Assembly: GCF_014127485.1 (NCBI RefSeq)
Contig: NZ_CP059903.1
Coordinates: 992,001 to 1,056,000, forward strand
DNA length: 64,000 nucleotides
Source: Nocardioides dongkuii
Lineage (GTDB): Bacteria; Actinomycetota; Actinomycetes; Propionibacteriales; Nocardioidaceae
Direction: 5' to 3'
Under the pieces are notes generated by a model, which saw only the letters and a program-made list of their open reading frames with translations, did not search any database and was not told where the DNA came from. Below, piece by piece: positions 55,954 to 62,756 of this stretch (positions are counted from its first letter, which is position 1; every line of letters begins with the position of its first letter). The position numbers were made by a program, and so were the translations under genes.

Positions 55954-56793
55954 GTGACCGTGCTTCCGCACCCCGCCACCGGAGAGCTCTTCGGATCGCC
56001 GGTGCCACCCGCCTCGGGATGGCCCGGCGATCCGGCACGTCCGGACACTCCCGTCGCACGGACGCCCGCCGCCGTACGCCGGCTCGCGCGCGGCGCGACC
56101 CTGCCCGAGATCGACGCCCGGGTGAGCGTCTGCCGGGCCTGCCCGCGCCTGGTGCGGTGGCGCGAGGACGTCGCGGTCACCAAGCGCGCGTCGTACGCCG
56201 GGGAGCCGTACTGGGGCCGGCCGATCGCCGGCTGGGGCGCCCCCGACCCGCGGGTGCTGGTGGTGGGCCTCGCTCCCGCCGCGAACGGCGGCAACCGCAC
56301 CGGGCGGATCTTCACCGGCGACCGGTCGGGGGACTGGCTGGTCGCCAGCCTGCACCGGGTCGGCCTGGCCACCCAGGCCACCAGCGTGCACGCCGCCGAC
56401 GGCCTCGAGCTCGTCGACACCCGGATGGTCGCGGCCGTGCGGTGCGCGCCCCCGCTCAACAAGCCGACCACCGAGGAGCGGGACACCTGCGCGCCCTGGA
56501 TCGAGGCCGAGGTGGGGCTGCTCGCGGGCTCGGTGCGGGTCGCCGTCGCGCTCGGCTCGATCGGCTGGGACGCCACGCTGCGCACCTTCCGCGCGCTGGG
56601 CTGGGACGTGCCCCGGCCCCGCCCGAAGTTCGGGCACGGCGCCGAGGCGGTCATCGGCGGGCCGGCGCACGACGTCCTGCTGCTCGGCTGCTACCACCCC
56701 AGCCAGCAGAACACCTTCACCGGCAGGCTCACCGAGTCGATGCTGGACGACGTGCTCGGGCGCGCGGCGGCCGCTGCGAGGATGGGCGGGTGA
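55954..56793 (+). CDS. Uracil-DNA glycosylase, family 5 (UdgB)
   Basis: A 279-residue enzyme that removes uracil and other deaminated bases from DNA. The motif GLAPAANGGNRTGRIFTGD matches UdgB motif 1, and HPSQQNTFTGRL is the C-terminal motif. Cys residues in VCRACPRL, AVRCAPP and DTCAPW would bind the 4Fe-4S cluster. GTG 55954 starts 16 bp after the YtxH gene. Its TGA overlaps the ACT-protein start as GTGA. Confidence 0.9.
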   Translation: MTVLPHPATGELFGSPVPPASGWPGDPARPDTPVARTPAAVRRLARGATLPEIDARVSVCRACPRLVRWREDVAVTKRASYAGEPYWGRPIAGWGAPDPRVLVVGLAPAANGGNRTGRIFTGDRSGDWLVASLHRVGLATQATSVHAADGLELVDTRMVAAVRCAPPLNKPTTEERDTCAPWIEAEVGLLAGSVRVAVALGSIGWDATLRTFRALGWDVPRPRPKFGHGAEAVIGGPAHDVLLLGCYHPSQQNTFTGRLTESMLDDVLGRAAAAARMGG

Positions 56794-57311
56794 CCACGCA
56801 CCTCGCCGCCACCGTCCTGGGGCACGACCGCCCTGGCATCATCGCCGAGACGACCGCGATCCTCGCGGGCCTCGGGCTCAACCTCGAGGACTCCTCGATG
56901 ACGCTGCTCCGCGGCCACTTCGCGATGACGCTCGTCTGCTCGGGCCCGGTCCCGGCGGCCGAGGTCGAGGCCGCGCTCGCGCCGCTCGCCGACGACGGCA
57001 CGCTCGTGGTCACGGTCCGGGAGGTCCCGACCGAGGACGTCCCAGCGACCCGCGGCACCTCCTGGGTGCTCACCGTCCACGGCGGCGACCGCCCGGGCAT
57101 CGTCTCGGCCGTCGCGGCCGAGGTCGCCCGGGTCGGCGGGAACATCACCGACCTGACCACCCGGCTCGCGGGCGAGCTCTACCTGCTGGTCGCCGAGATC
57201 GACCTCCCGGCCGACGTGGACGTCGAGGCGGTCGGCGCCGCGATCCGCGCGGCCGGCGAGGAGCTCGGCGTCGGAGCGACCCTGCGCCCGGCGGAGGCCG
57301 ACGAGCTGTGA
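56790..57311 (+). CDS. Tandem ACT-domain protein (GcvR-like)
   Basis: A 173-residue protein made of two ACT domains: VLGHDRPGIIAETTAILAGLG near the start and TVHGGDRPGIVSAVAAEVARVG in the second half. The architecture is that of glycine-cleavage repressor-like GcvR and of the regulatory part of actinobacterial SerB. Amino-acid sensing is likely; the target is unknown. It overlaps udgB and def by 4 nt each. Confidence 0.85.
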   Translation: MTTHLAATVLGHDRPGIIAETTAILAGLGLNLEDSSMTLLRGHFAMTLVCSGPVPAAEVEAALAPLADDGTLVVTVREVPTEDVPATRGTSWVLTVHGGDRPGIVSAVAAEVARVGGNITDLTTRLAGELYLLVAEIDLPADVDVEAVGAAIRAAGEELGVGATLRPAEADEL

Positions 57312-57877
57312 GCGCCGAGCAGGACCAGGACGGCCGCGTCGCCGCCTGGTCCGAGACCGAGCTGGGCGTCGAGGGCGTGGTGCGCGACGTCGTCCGCGCG
57401 CCGGCCGCGGTGCTGTCGACGCCCGGCGCCGACGTCGACCCCTGCGCGGCGGAGACCGTGCGGCTCGCCGCGGACCTGGTCGCGACCATGCGGGTCAGCC
57501 CCGGCTGCGTGGGCCTGGCGGCCCCCCAGGTCGGGGTGTCCGCCCGGGTGTTCTGCGTCGACGTCGCCGACCATCCCAAGACCCGCACCCACCACGGCAC
57601 CTTCGTGCTCTGCAACGCCGAGGTGGTCGAGGCCAGCCGCAACGAGAAGGCGCGGGAGGGGTGCATGAGCGTCCCCGACCTGACCGGCGACGTGAAGCGC
57701 GCGACCCGGGTGGTCGTCCGCGGCCGGCTGCCCGGCACCGGCGAGGAGGTCACCGTGGTCACCGACGCCTTCGAGGCGCGCGCGCTCCAGCACGAGATCG
57801 ACCACTGCGCCGGGCTGCTCTTCCTCGACCGGGCCGCGGGCGCGCACGCGATCCACCCGCGCAAGACCTACTTGTAG
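57308..57877 (+). CDS. def: Peptide deformylase
   Basis: A 189-residue metalloenzyme removing the N-formyl group from new proteins. All three motifs are present: GCVGLAAPQVG (motif 1), EGCMSVP (motif 2, metal Cys) and QHEIDHCAG (motif 3, two metal His and the catalytic Glu). In motif 1 the usual GVGLAAPQ reads CVGLAAPQ. GTG 57308 overlaps the ACT gene. Its stop codon overlaps the -10 hexamer of the following tRNA. Confidence 0.94.
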   Translation: MSAEQDQDGRVAAWSETELGVEGVVRDVVRAPAAVLSTPGADVDPCAAETVRLAADLVATMRVSPGCVGLAAPQVGVSARVFCVDVADHPKTRTHHGTFVLCNAEVVEASRNEKAREGCMSVPDLTGDVKRATRVVVRGRLPGTGEEVTVVTDAFEARALQHEIDHCAGLLFLDRAAGAHAIHPRKTYL

Positions 57878-57880
57878 GTT
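57875..57880 (+). promoter_or_regulatory. -10 element of the UAA tRNA
   Basis: TAGGTT overlaps the def stop codon (57875-57877) and lies 13 nt before the tRNA 5' end, so the tRNA can be transcribed on its own as well as by read-through. Confidence 0.45.
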
Positions 57881-57893
57881 GCGGGCGAGGCAC

Positions 57894-57967
57894 GCCCCCG
57901 TATCCCAATCGGCAGAGGAAGCCGCCTTAAAAGCGGCGCAGTCTGGGTTCGAGTCCCAGCGGGGGCA
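57894..57967 (+). tRNA. tRNA with anticodon UAA (Leu), short variable loop
   Basis: Acceptor stem GCCCCCG (57894-57900) pairs with CGGGGGC (57960-57966), discriminator A57967. Anticodon stem GCCGC/GCGGC encloses CTTAAAA, giving anticodon TAA at 57928-57930. T arm CTGGG-TTCGAGT-CCCAG. The variable region is 5 nt (GCAGT), whereas bacterial tRNA-Leu is normally class II with a long arm. CCA is not encoded. Its 3' 38 bp are the attachment site of the island that follows. Confidence 0.85.
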
Positions 57968-57970
57968 CCG
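57933..57970 (+). repeat. attL: 3' part of the tRNA, 38-bp direct repeat
   Basis: Identical over 38 bp to 59935-59972. The repeat starts at the 3' strand of the anticodon stem (GCGGCGCAGTCTGGGTTCGA) and runs 3 nt past the discriminator base. That is the usual core position for elements inserting into tRNA genes, leaving the tRNA intact. Confidence 0.9.
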
Positions 57971-58318
57971 ACGAAACACATTGCCTGCGGGGATGCGGAC
58001 CAGGCGTGTGCTGACGTCGGACCTTTGCGATTCGGTTCGGTTCTACTCGGGCGCTGCAGCACACGATGCCACGCTCTGTCGGGCCAAGATGATCCGCCTG
58101 GGCTACAGGTGGTGAGTCGTCCGCTGAGAATGGCTCCCGAGCAGGTATGACGCAGTCAAGGAGTCGGGCCCGGACCGACGCAAGGTCGGGTCGCGGCTAG
58201 ACGTCGAACTGTGTCGCATCTTCGGGCGCCTGCCCTCGGCTAGCCCATCGACCCATACCTCCGTCCGCCCCAGGAAACACTCTTCTGGTCGACGCATCCG
58301 CTTCTGCCGAGAATGCAA
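57971..58318. other. Left end of island, no gene seen
   Basis: About 350 bp of mixed composition with no ORF that looks protein-like on either strand. It may hold recombinase-binding sites and remnants of older cargo. No repeat or RNA gene was recognised. Confidence 0.5.
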
Positions 58319-58330
58319 CCAACTTGTTGG
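58319..58330. promoter_or_regulatory. CCAAC-TT-GTTGG palindrome upstream of the cargo operon
   Basis: A perfect 12-bp palindrome 48 bp before the GTG start of the winged-helix gene. It could be the operator for autorepression by that protein. No clear -10/-35 pair was identified around it. Confidence 0.4.
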
Positions 58331-58377
58331 ACCGGCTGGCATGCTGTCCACCTAAAACGAGCAAGCGGGGGAAGTCC

Positions 58378-59166
58378 GTGCTACCGATCAAGACCACTAT
58401 TGAAGACATTGACGCGCTGGGGGCTTACCTCAAGGGTCAGGTGGGTTGGGTCCCGCTGGACCGGGTTAGGAAGGCTATCGACGGGAAGTACGCCGACAAC
58501 CGTAAACTTGAGGCACTAAAGCGCATCGGGCTGTTGGAGCGCGACGGCACCAACGTCAAATTGTCCGAGCGTGGCCGTGGCTACGCGAATGCCGCGGACG
58601 AGAGGGACAGGGAAGCCCTCATGGAGCAGGCGCTCCGCGAGGTACCGCTCTACGTCGAGACCATCGAATGGATGTTCTACAGCAAGGTCGAAGATCCTTC
58701 GAAAACTGTCGTCGGCAACTACTGGCACGACAAGCATCAGGATCAGTTGGAAGGCGCTCAGGGTGCCGCGCTCACGGATGCGGTCATTTTCTTCATGCGG
58801 GTCGCAGGGGAAGCAGGGCTCGGAAAGTTCACTCGGGGTTCCAAGACGAAGACGGACTCCTATCTAAAGACTAACTCGGCAGCCATTGAGGCCTTTGTGA
58901 CTGCGAAGTTGGTGGATCCGGCCGCTACAGACGGGCAACAGTCTTCCGAAGCGCCAGTGCAGAGCGCTCCGCAGGCCGATCCGCCCGCGTTCACGCCGCC
59001 CTTACGAGCAACCCCCTCGATCACCGTAGGAACGAGTCCTGCGGTTCATGTCAACATCGAGATTCACATCGCTGCTGACGCGACTGCCGAGACGGTCGCC
59101 GAGATCTTCAAGAACATGCGCCGGTACGTCTTGAACAATCCTGACGATGCCACCGAACCAGTCTGA
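58378..59166 (+). CDS. Island protein 1: winged-helix N terminus, DUF5343-like middle, HIDI-type tail
   Basis: A 262-residue protein. Residues 5-72 read as a winged helix (VPLDRVRKAIDGKYADNRKLE, then IGLLERDGTNVKLSERGRGY). Residues 75-180 resemble DUF5343, with FFMRVAGEAGLGKFTRGSKT. A Pro/Ala linker leads to a C-terminal motif AVHVNIEIHIAADATAETV that I recall from DUF5343-type and defence-island proteins. GTG 58378 is preceded by GGGGGAAG. Codon 209 is TTA, the only in-frame TTA I noticed. The gene overlaps the HEPN-like gene by 20 bp, so the two are coupled. A regulator or sensor/antitoxin role is inferred. Confidence 0.75.
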   Translation: MLPIKTTIEDIDALGAYLKGQVGWVPLDRVRKAIDGKYADNRKLEALKRIGLLERDGTNVKLSERGRGYANAADERDREALMEQALREVPLYVETIEWMFYSKVEDPSKTVVGNYWHDKHQDQLEGAQGAALTDAVIFFMRVAGEAGLGKFTRGSKTKTDSYLKTNSAAIEAFVTAKLVDPAATDGQQSSEAPVQSAPQADPPAFTPPLRATPSITVGTSPAVHVNIEIHIAADATAETVAEIFKNMRRYVLNNPDDATEPV

Positions 59167-59713
59167 TCCGCTCGAGTTGGTGGCCCGGCTCAAAAACCTT
59201 CAGGAGACGTATCCGACACCTGTTCGCGACACCGCACATGAGTCACCAGCACAGGCTCTGCAATCTCTAGTCGATGCTCGGGCAGCAGCGCCAGCCGAGT
59301 ATGCCGACTATCTACACGAGGCGGTGACTGCATACGAGAACGGGCTCTATCGCGCGGCGATTCTTATGGTCTGGGCCGCGTCTATCGAACATCTCTACGG
59401 CGTCGTCCGGGCCCGCAAGGGTGGTGTCAAAGCGATCCAAGCCGCCAACTTCTCTCGGTACGGAACGGCGAAGAACTACCGCGAGATCAAGAAGGTCGAT
59501 GATCTCCTCTACATGAGCGAGTCTCAGTTCCTCCAAATTGGCGAAGACGCTGGCATCTTCAACCGCAATGCCCGGCAGGTACTTATCGAGCGACTGAGCC
59601 TCCGTAACCGATGTGGCCACCCGACGGGCTACAGGCCGGGCCGTGAGGAGACGGTGGTGTTCATCGAGAGCTTGACGCTAAACATCCTCACCGGCTCCTG
59701 GCTCAACTGGTAG
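59147..59713 (+). CDS. Island protein 2: HEPN-like putative ribonuclease
   Basis: A 188-residue helical protein. One long helix pair is seen around AVTAYENGLYRAAILMVWAA, typical of the first HEPN helices, and the second holds LSLRNRCGHPTGYRPG with R153, N154 and H158, the RNxxxH catalytic motif of HEPN RNases. Such proteins are effectors of toxin-antitoxin and abortive-infection systems. ATG 59147 lies inside the 3' end of the upstream gene. No transmembrane segment is seen. Assignment rests on the motif and helical pattern, not on a database match. Confidence 0.72.
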   Translation: MPPNQSDPLELVARLKNLQETYPTPVRDTAHESPAQALQSLVDARAAAPAEYADYLHEAVTAYENGLYRAAILMVWAASIEHLYGVVRARKGGVKAIQAANFSRYGTAKNYREIKKVDDLLYMSESQFLQIGEDAGIFNRNARQVLIERLSLRNRCGHPTGYRPGREETVVFIESLTLNILTGSWLNW

Positions 59714-59934
59714 GTCAGGCGTTCTTTGCGTAGGGCACGGCGTTGACGATGGGCCCCCGGCCATCACGACGTCACCGCTCTACCTCGCGCTGGCGAAAGT
59801 CAGCGGACGAGTGCTCGTAGCGGCTGGGCAGCACTGCCAGGGGGGCGCTCGCCACGTCGGTGAGCTTCGTCGCGCCGGGCTGACTGAGACCCTCCTCGAG
59901 CAGAGAGGTGAAATCGCCGGGGTCTCGCCCAAGT
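59714..59934. other. Right end of island, no intact gene
   Basis: About 220 bp richer in G+C than the cargo genes. GAGACC (59886-59891) and GGTCTC (59921-59926) form an inverted repeat near the attachment site and may bind a recombinase. A minus-strand open frame ending at 59772 crosses the repeat, but it is too short to call a gene. Confidence 0.4.
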
Positions 59935-59972
59935 GCGGCGCAGTCTGGGTTCGAGTCCCAGCGGGGGCACCG
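59935..59972 (+). repeat. attR: 38-bp direct repeat of the tRNA 3' end
   Basis: A perfect copy of 57933-57970. The bases before it (CAAGT) differ from the tRNA, so it is a 3' fragment, not a second tRNA gene. It marks the right junction of the island. Confidence 0.9.
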
Positions 59973-60018
59973 GGAAACAGGGTCGCGCCAGGTATTCCCA
60001 CTAACCCAGTGGACAAAG

Positions 60019-60024
60019 TAGATT
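60019..60024 (+). promoter_or_regulatory. -10-like element before the sulfotransferase gene
   Basis: CAAAGTAGATTGTGG around 60014-60028 resembles CAAGTAGACTATGCTGG on the minus strand before the glycosidase-like gene (61935-61919). This suggests similar promoters (TAGATT and TAGACT) for the two convergent genes. Confidence 0.35.
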
Positions 60025-60052
60025 GTGGCCTCCGACTCCCCGAGGAGGCCCG

Positions 60053-61036
60053 ATGGGCAGGCTCCCCGCGCCCGACTTCCTGGTCGTCGGCGCCCCGAAG
60101 GCCGGGACGACGGCCCTGCACGCTGCGCTCAGCCGGCACCCGCAGGTGTTCACGACCAGCCCGAAGGAACCGAAGTACTTCCTCTGCGACGACGCGCCGC
60201 CCCCGGCGTACGGCGGCCCGGGGGACCGGCACTCCCAGCAGGAGTGGGTCTGGCGCCGGCGCGACTACGACCGGCTCTTCGAGGGGGCGCGGGAGGACCA
60301 GCTCCGCGGCGAGAGCACGCCGTTCTACCTGTGGAGCCGCAGTGCGCACCGGCGGATCGCCGAGCAGCTCCCCGACGTACGCCTGATCGCGGTCGTGCGC
60401 GACCCGATCGACCGGGCCGCGAGCAACTGGATGCACCTGTGGAGCGACGGCCTGGAGCCGATCGGCGACCTCGAGCGGGCGCTCGCCGCCGAGCCCGGCC
60501 GGGTCGACGCGGGCTGGGCGCCGTTCTGGCGGTACGCCGGGCTGGGTCGGTACGGCGAGCAGCTCGAGCACCTGCTCCGGTACGTCGACCGGGAGCGGGT
60601 CCTGGTGATGCGCTACCGCGACCTGGTGGACGAGCCGCGCGCCGCGCTCGACCGGGCCTGCGCGTTCCTCGGCCTCGAGACCGGGCTCATCGGCGCCGTG
60701 CCGCGCGACAACTCCCGGGCGTACGTCGAACCGGGCTGGCGTCCGCGCGTGCTCGGGCCGGTGGTGCGCGCCGGCGCCCGGCTGGGCCAGTTCGCGCCCC
60801 CCGAGGCGTGGCGGCGGCTGAGCGCGCCGCTGGTCGCGCGGCTCAGCGACGGCGCCGACGGCCACCGGCCGCGCCTGGACCCGGAGGTGCGCGAGCGGCT
60901 GCTGCCGCTGTTCGCCGACGACGTCGACCGGCTGTCTGCCCTGACCGGCGAGGACTTCGGCGACTGGCTCTCCCGCGAGAGCCGCGGGTCGTTCCTGGAG
61001 CGGCAGCGCCAGCGTCGGCTCAGCGAACCAGCGTGA
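60053..61036 (+). CDS. PAPS-dependent sulfotransferase
   Basis: A 327-residue sulfotransferase-fold protein. The 5'-phosphosulfate loop is VVGAPKAGTTALHAALSRHP, and the 3'-phosphate site is VVRDPIDRAASNWMHLW. It resembles carbohydrate or cell-surface sulfotransferases. The acceptor is unknown. GAGGAGG lies 4 nt before ATG 60053. It starts 81 bp after the island junction and ends overlapping the convergent glycosidase-like gene by 17 bp. CysQ at 37582 could remove the by-product PAP. Confidence 0.9.
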   Translation: MGRLPAPDFLVVGAPKAGTTALHAALSRHPQVFTTSPKEPKYFLCDDAPPPAYGGPGDRHSQQEWVWRRRDYDRLFEGAREDQLRGESTPFYLWSRSAHRRIAEQLPDVRLIAVVRDPIDRAASNWMHLWSDGLEPIGDLERALAAEPGRVDAGWAPFWRYAGLGRYGEQLEHLLRYVDRERVLVMRYRDLVDEPRAALDRACAFLGLETGLIGAVPRDNSRAYVEPGWRPRVLGPVVRAGARLGQFAPPEAWRRLSAPLVARLSDGADGHRPRLDPEVRERLLPLFADDVDRLSALTGEDFGDWLSRESRGSFLERQRQRRLSEPA

Positions 61037-61925
61037 CCAGGTCGTGGGCGCCGTCGGGTCGGGCGGCCTCCACGTAGAAGCGGGTGCGCCCGTCGGGCAG
61101 CGCCACGGCCGCGGCGTACCGGAACGCGCCGTCGGAGTCGGTCGAGGCGATCGGCCCGACGGTGTCGTCGGGGACCAGCCGGGTGCCGTCCCAGCGGGCG
61201 ACGCCGGTGGTCTCGTGCCAGTTCGACGCCGCGTCGGCGCGGCCGTCGTACAGCACGGTGAGCGGGTCCTGGCCGATGACCGCGGTGACCCGCGCGCCTC
61301 GGGCGTCCCAGGAGCCGGGCCGGCCCGCGAGGACCTCGCCGTGGTCGGTCCAGGTCAGCCCGTCCGGGCTGGTGAGGTGCCGCGAGGTCATCCGGTCCTC
61401 GTGGCCCGGGTCGGTCAGCGGGTGGCAGCACAGCCACATGTCCCACCCGCCGTCGGCCGCCGGGCAGATGACCGGGTCCTTGACCGCGACCCGGTCGTTC
61501 CCCGGGAGGACCACGGTGCGCTCGCCGTCGGGCAGCCCCTCGACGGTCGGCGCGGTGAGGCACTCGACCCACCAGTGCTTCGAGCGCGGCGTGGCGCAGG
61601 AGAGGTAGAGCCGCCACCCCACCCCCGGCACGGGGACCAGGACGGGGCGCTCGAAGGACTCCGCGCCGAACCACTCGCGCCGGACCTGGGTCACCGGCTC
61701 GAAGTGCTCGCCGTCGGTGGAGCGGGCGACGTGGACGGCGACGCCGCGGCCGTCGGTGAGCGGTCGCCGGTCGCGCCAGGTCAGCCAGAAGACGCCGTCG
61801 ACGAGGACGGCGCTCGCGGCGCCGGCCCAGTTGCCGGGACCGGGTGCGGGCGCGGGCACGACCACCTGGACGTCGTCGTACGACGGGATCGGGGTGGTCC
61901 GCAGGATCGACACGAGACCCAGCAT
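61020..61925 (-). CDS. Five-bladed beta-propeller glycosidase-like protein (GH43/GH32-type fold)
   Basis: A 301-residue protein with repeated beta-propeller strands: GAASAVLVDGVFWLTWRDRR, ESFERPVLVPVPGVGWRLYL, AVKDPVICPAADGGWDMWLC and LTVLYDGRADAASNW. The WRDRR and VKDP positions could hold catalytic acids as in GH43/GH68 enzymes. There is no signal peptide, so it is probably cytoplasmic. ATG 61925 directly follows TAGACT; GTG 61913 is an alternative start. Sugar specificity is unknown. Confidence 0.72.
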   Translation of the reverse strand: MLGLVSILRTTPIPSYDDVQVVVPAPAPGPGNWAGAASAVLVDGVFWLTWRDRRPLTDGRGVAVHVARSTDGEHFEPVTQVRREWFGAESFERPVLVPVPGVGWRLYLSCATPRSKHWWVECLTAPTVEGLPDGERTVVLPGNDRVAVKDPVICPAADGGWDMWLCCHPLTDPGHEDRMTSRHLTSPDGLTWTDHGEVLAGRPGSWDARGARVTAVIGQDPLTVLYDGRADAASNWHETTGVARWDGTRLVPDDTVGPIASTDSDGAFRYAAAVALPDGRTRFYVEAARPDGAHDLVTLVR

Positions 61926-62004
61926 AGTCTACTTGTAAAGTGGACTTTGGTGCTCGCGCCGAGGATCTTGCCTTCAGGTCGACCTGAGGGGGCAGGCTGG
62001 GGCC

Positions 62005-62643
62005 ATGAGCGACCACGAGGCCGACGCCCAGATGTTCACCCGCGAGTTCTGGGACAGCCGGTACGCCGAGTCCGAGCGGATCTGGTCGGGCCACCCCAAC
62101 CCGCGGCTGCTGGAGCACGCGAGCGACCTCCCGCCGGGGACCGCGCTCGACGTCGGCTGCGGCGAGGGCGCGGACGCGGTCTGGCTCGCGCGGCGCGGGT
62201 GGCGGGTCACCGGGGTGGACCTCTCGACGGTCGCGCTCGAGCGGGCCGCCCGGCACGCCGAGGAGGCCGGGGTCGCCGACCGGTGCGCCTGGCAGCAGGT
62301 CGACCTGCTCGCCGGCGACCCGCTGCCGGAGGCCGACCTGGTCTCGGCGCAGTTCATGCACCTGCCCGATCCCCAGTTCGCCACGGCGTACGCCGCGCTG
62401 GCCGCCGCGGTCCGGCCCGGCGGCACCCTGCTGGTCGCGGCGCACCACCCCGCCGACGCCGGGTCGGGGCTGCGCAACCCGCGCCTCCTGCACCTGCTGT
62501 TCGGCCCCGAGAAGGTCACCGCGCTGCTCGACCCGGGGGAGTGGGACGTCCGGGTCGCCGCCGCGCCGACCCGCGAGGACACCCGGGACGGGCGCACGGT
62601 GACGGTCACCGACACGGTGGTGCTCGCGGTCCGGCGCGGGTAA
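62005..62643 (+). CDS. Class I SAM-dependent methyltransferase
   Basis: A 212-residue Rossmann-fold methyltransferase of the type-11/thiopurine-like group. MFTREFWDSRYAESERIWSGHPN is a typical N terminus, LDVGCGEGADAVWLARRG is SAM motif I, and VTGVDLSTVALERA is motif II. The substrate is unknown. The ATG at 62005 is 6 nt after CAGGCT, a variant of the leaderless -10 pattern. Confidence 0.88.
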   Translation: MSDHEADAQMFTREFWDSRYAESERIWSGHPNPRLLEHASDLPPGTALDVGCGEGADAVWLARRGWRVTGVDLSTVALERAARHAEEAGVADRCAWQQVDLLAGDPLPEADLVSAQFMHLPDPQFATAYAALAAAVRPGGTLLVAAHHPADAGSGLRNPRLLHLLFGPEKVTALLDPGEWDVRVAAAPTREDTRDGRTVTVTDTVVLAVRRG

Positions 62644-62694
62644 AGGAACGGGGAACGTCCGGGACGCCCCGAGCGTTGAGCACGGTGAGGTCAC

Positions 62695-62700
62695 TAGGCT
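62695..62700 (+). promoter_or_regulatory. -10 element of the Bax-inhibitor-1 family gene
   Basis: TAGGCT lies 56 bp before the start codon; the short leader ends in AAGGAGGAG. Confidence 0.5.
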
Positions 62701-62756
62701 GACCGCACCAGGTGAGCCGTCAAGGCGACGGCCCCCAGGCCTCCAAGGAGGAGTCC

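Larger units (their letters stand above)
57971..59972 (+). mobile_element. 2.0-kb tRNA-integrated genomic island without integrase
   Basis: The segment between and including one copy of the 38-bp repeat is 2002 bp. Two 60-bp lines inside were counted at 52-53% G+C against about 73% in the flanking def gene. It holds two overlapping genes (58378 and 59147) and about 400 bp and 220 bp of apparently non-coding ends. No tyrosine or serine recombinase is present, so movement would need an enzyme supplied in trans, or the element has lost it. Confidence 0.82.

Noticed and set aside
57971..58377. Possible integrase or excisionase remnant at the left end of the island
   Set aside because: No frame shows recombinase motifs (R..HxxR..Y or a serine catalytic region) or a short helix-turn-helix; I see nothing to support it.
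59772..59931. Minus-strand open frame of about 52 codons at the right end of the island, possibly a truncated gene
   Set aside because: It reads through the attachment repeat into unrelated sequence, has no recognisable motif, and its GC-rich third positions are expected by chance.
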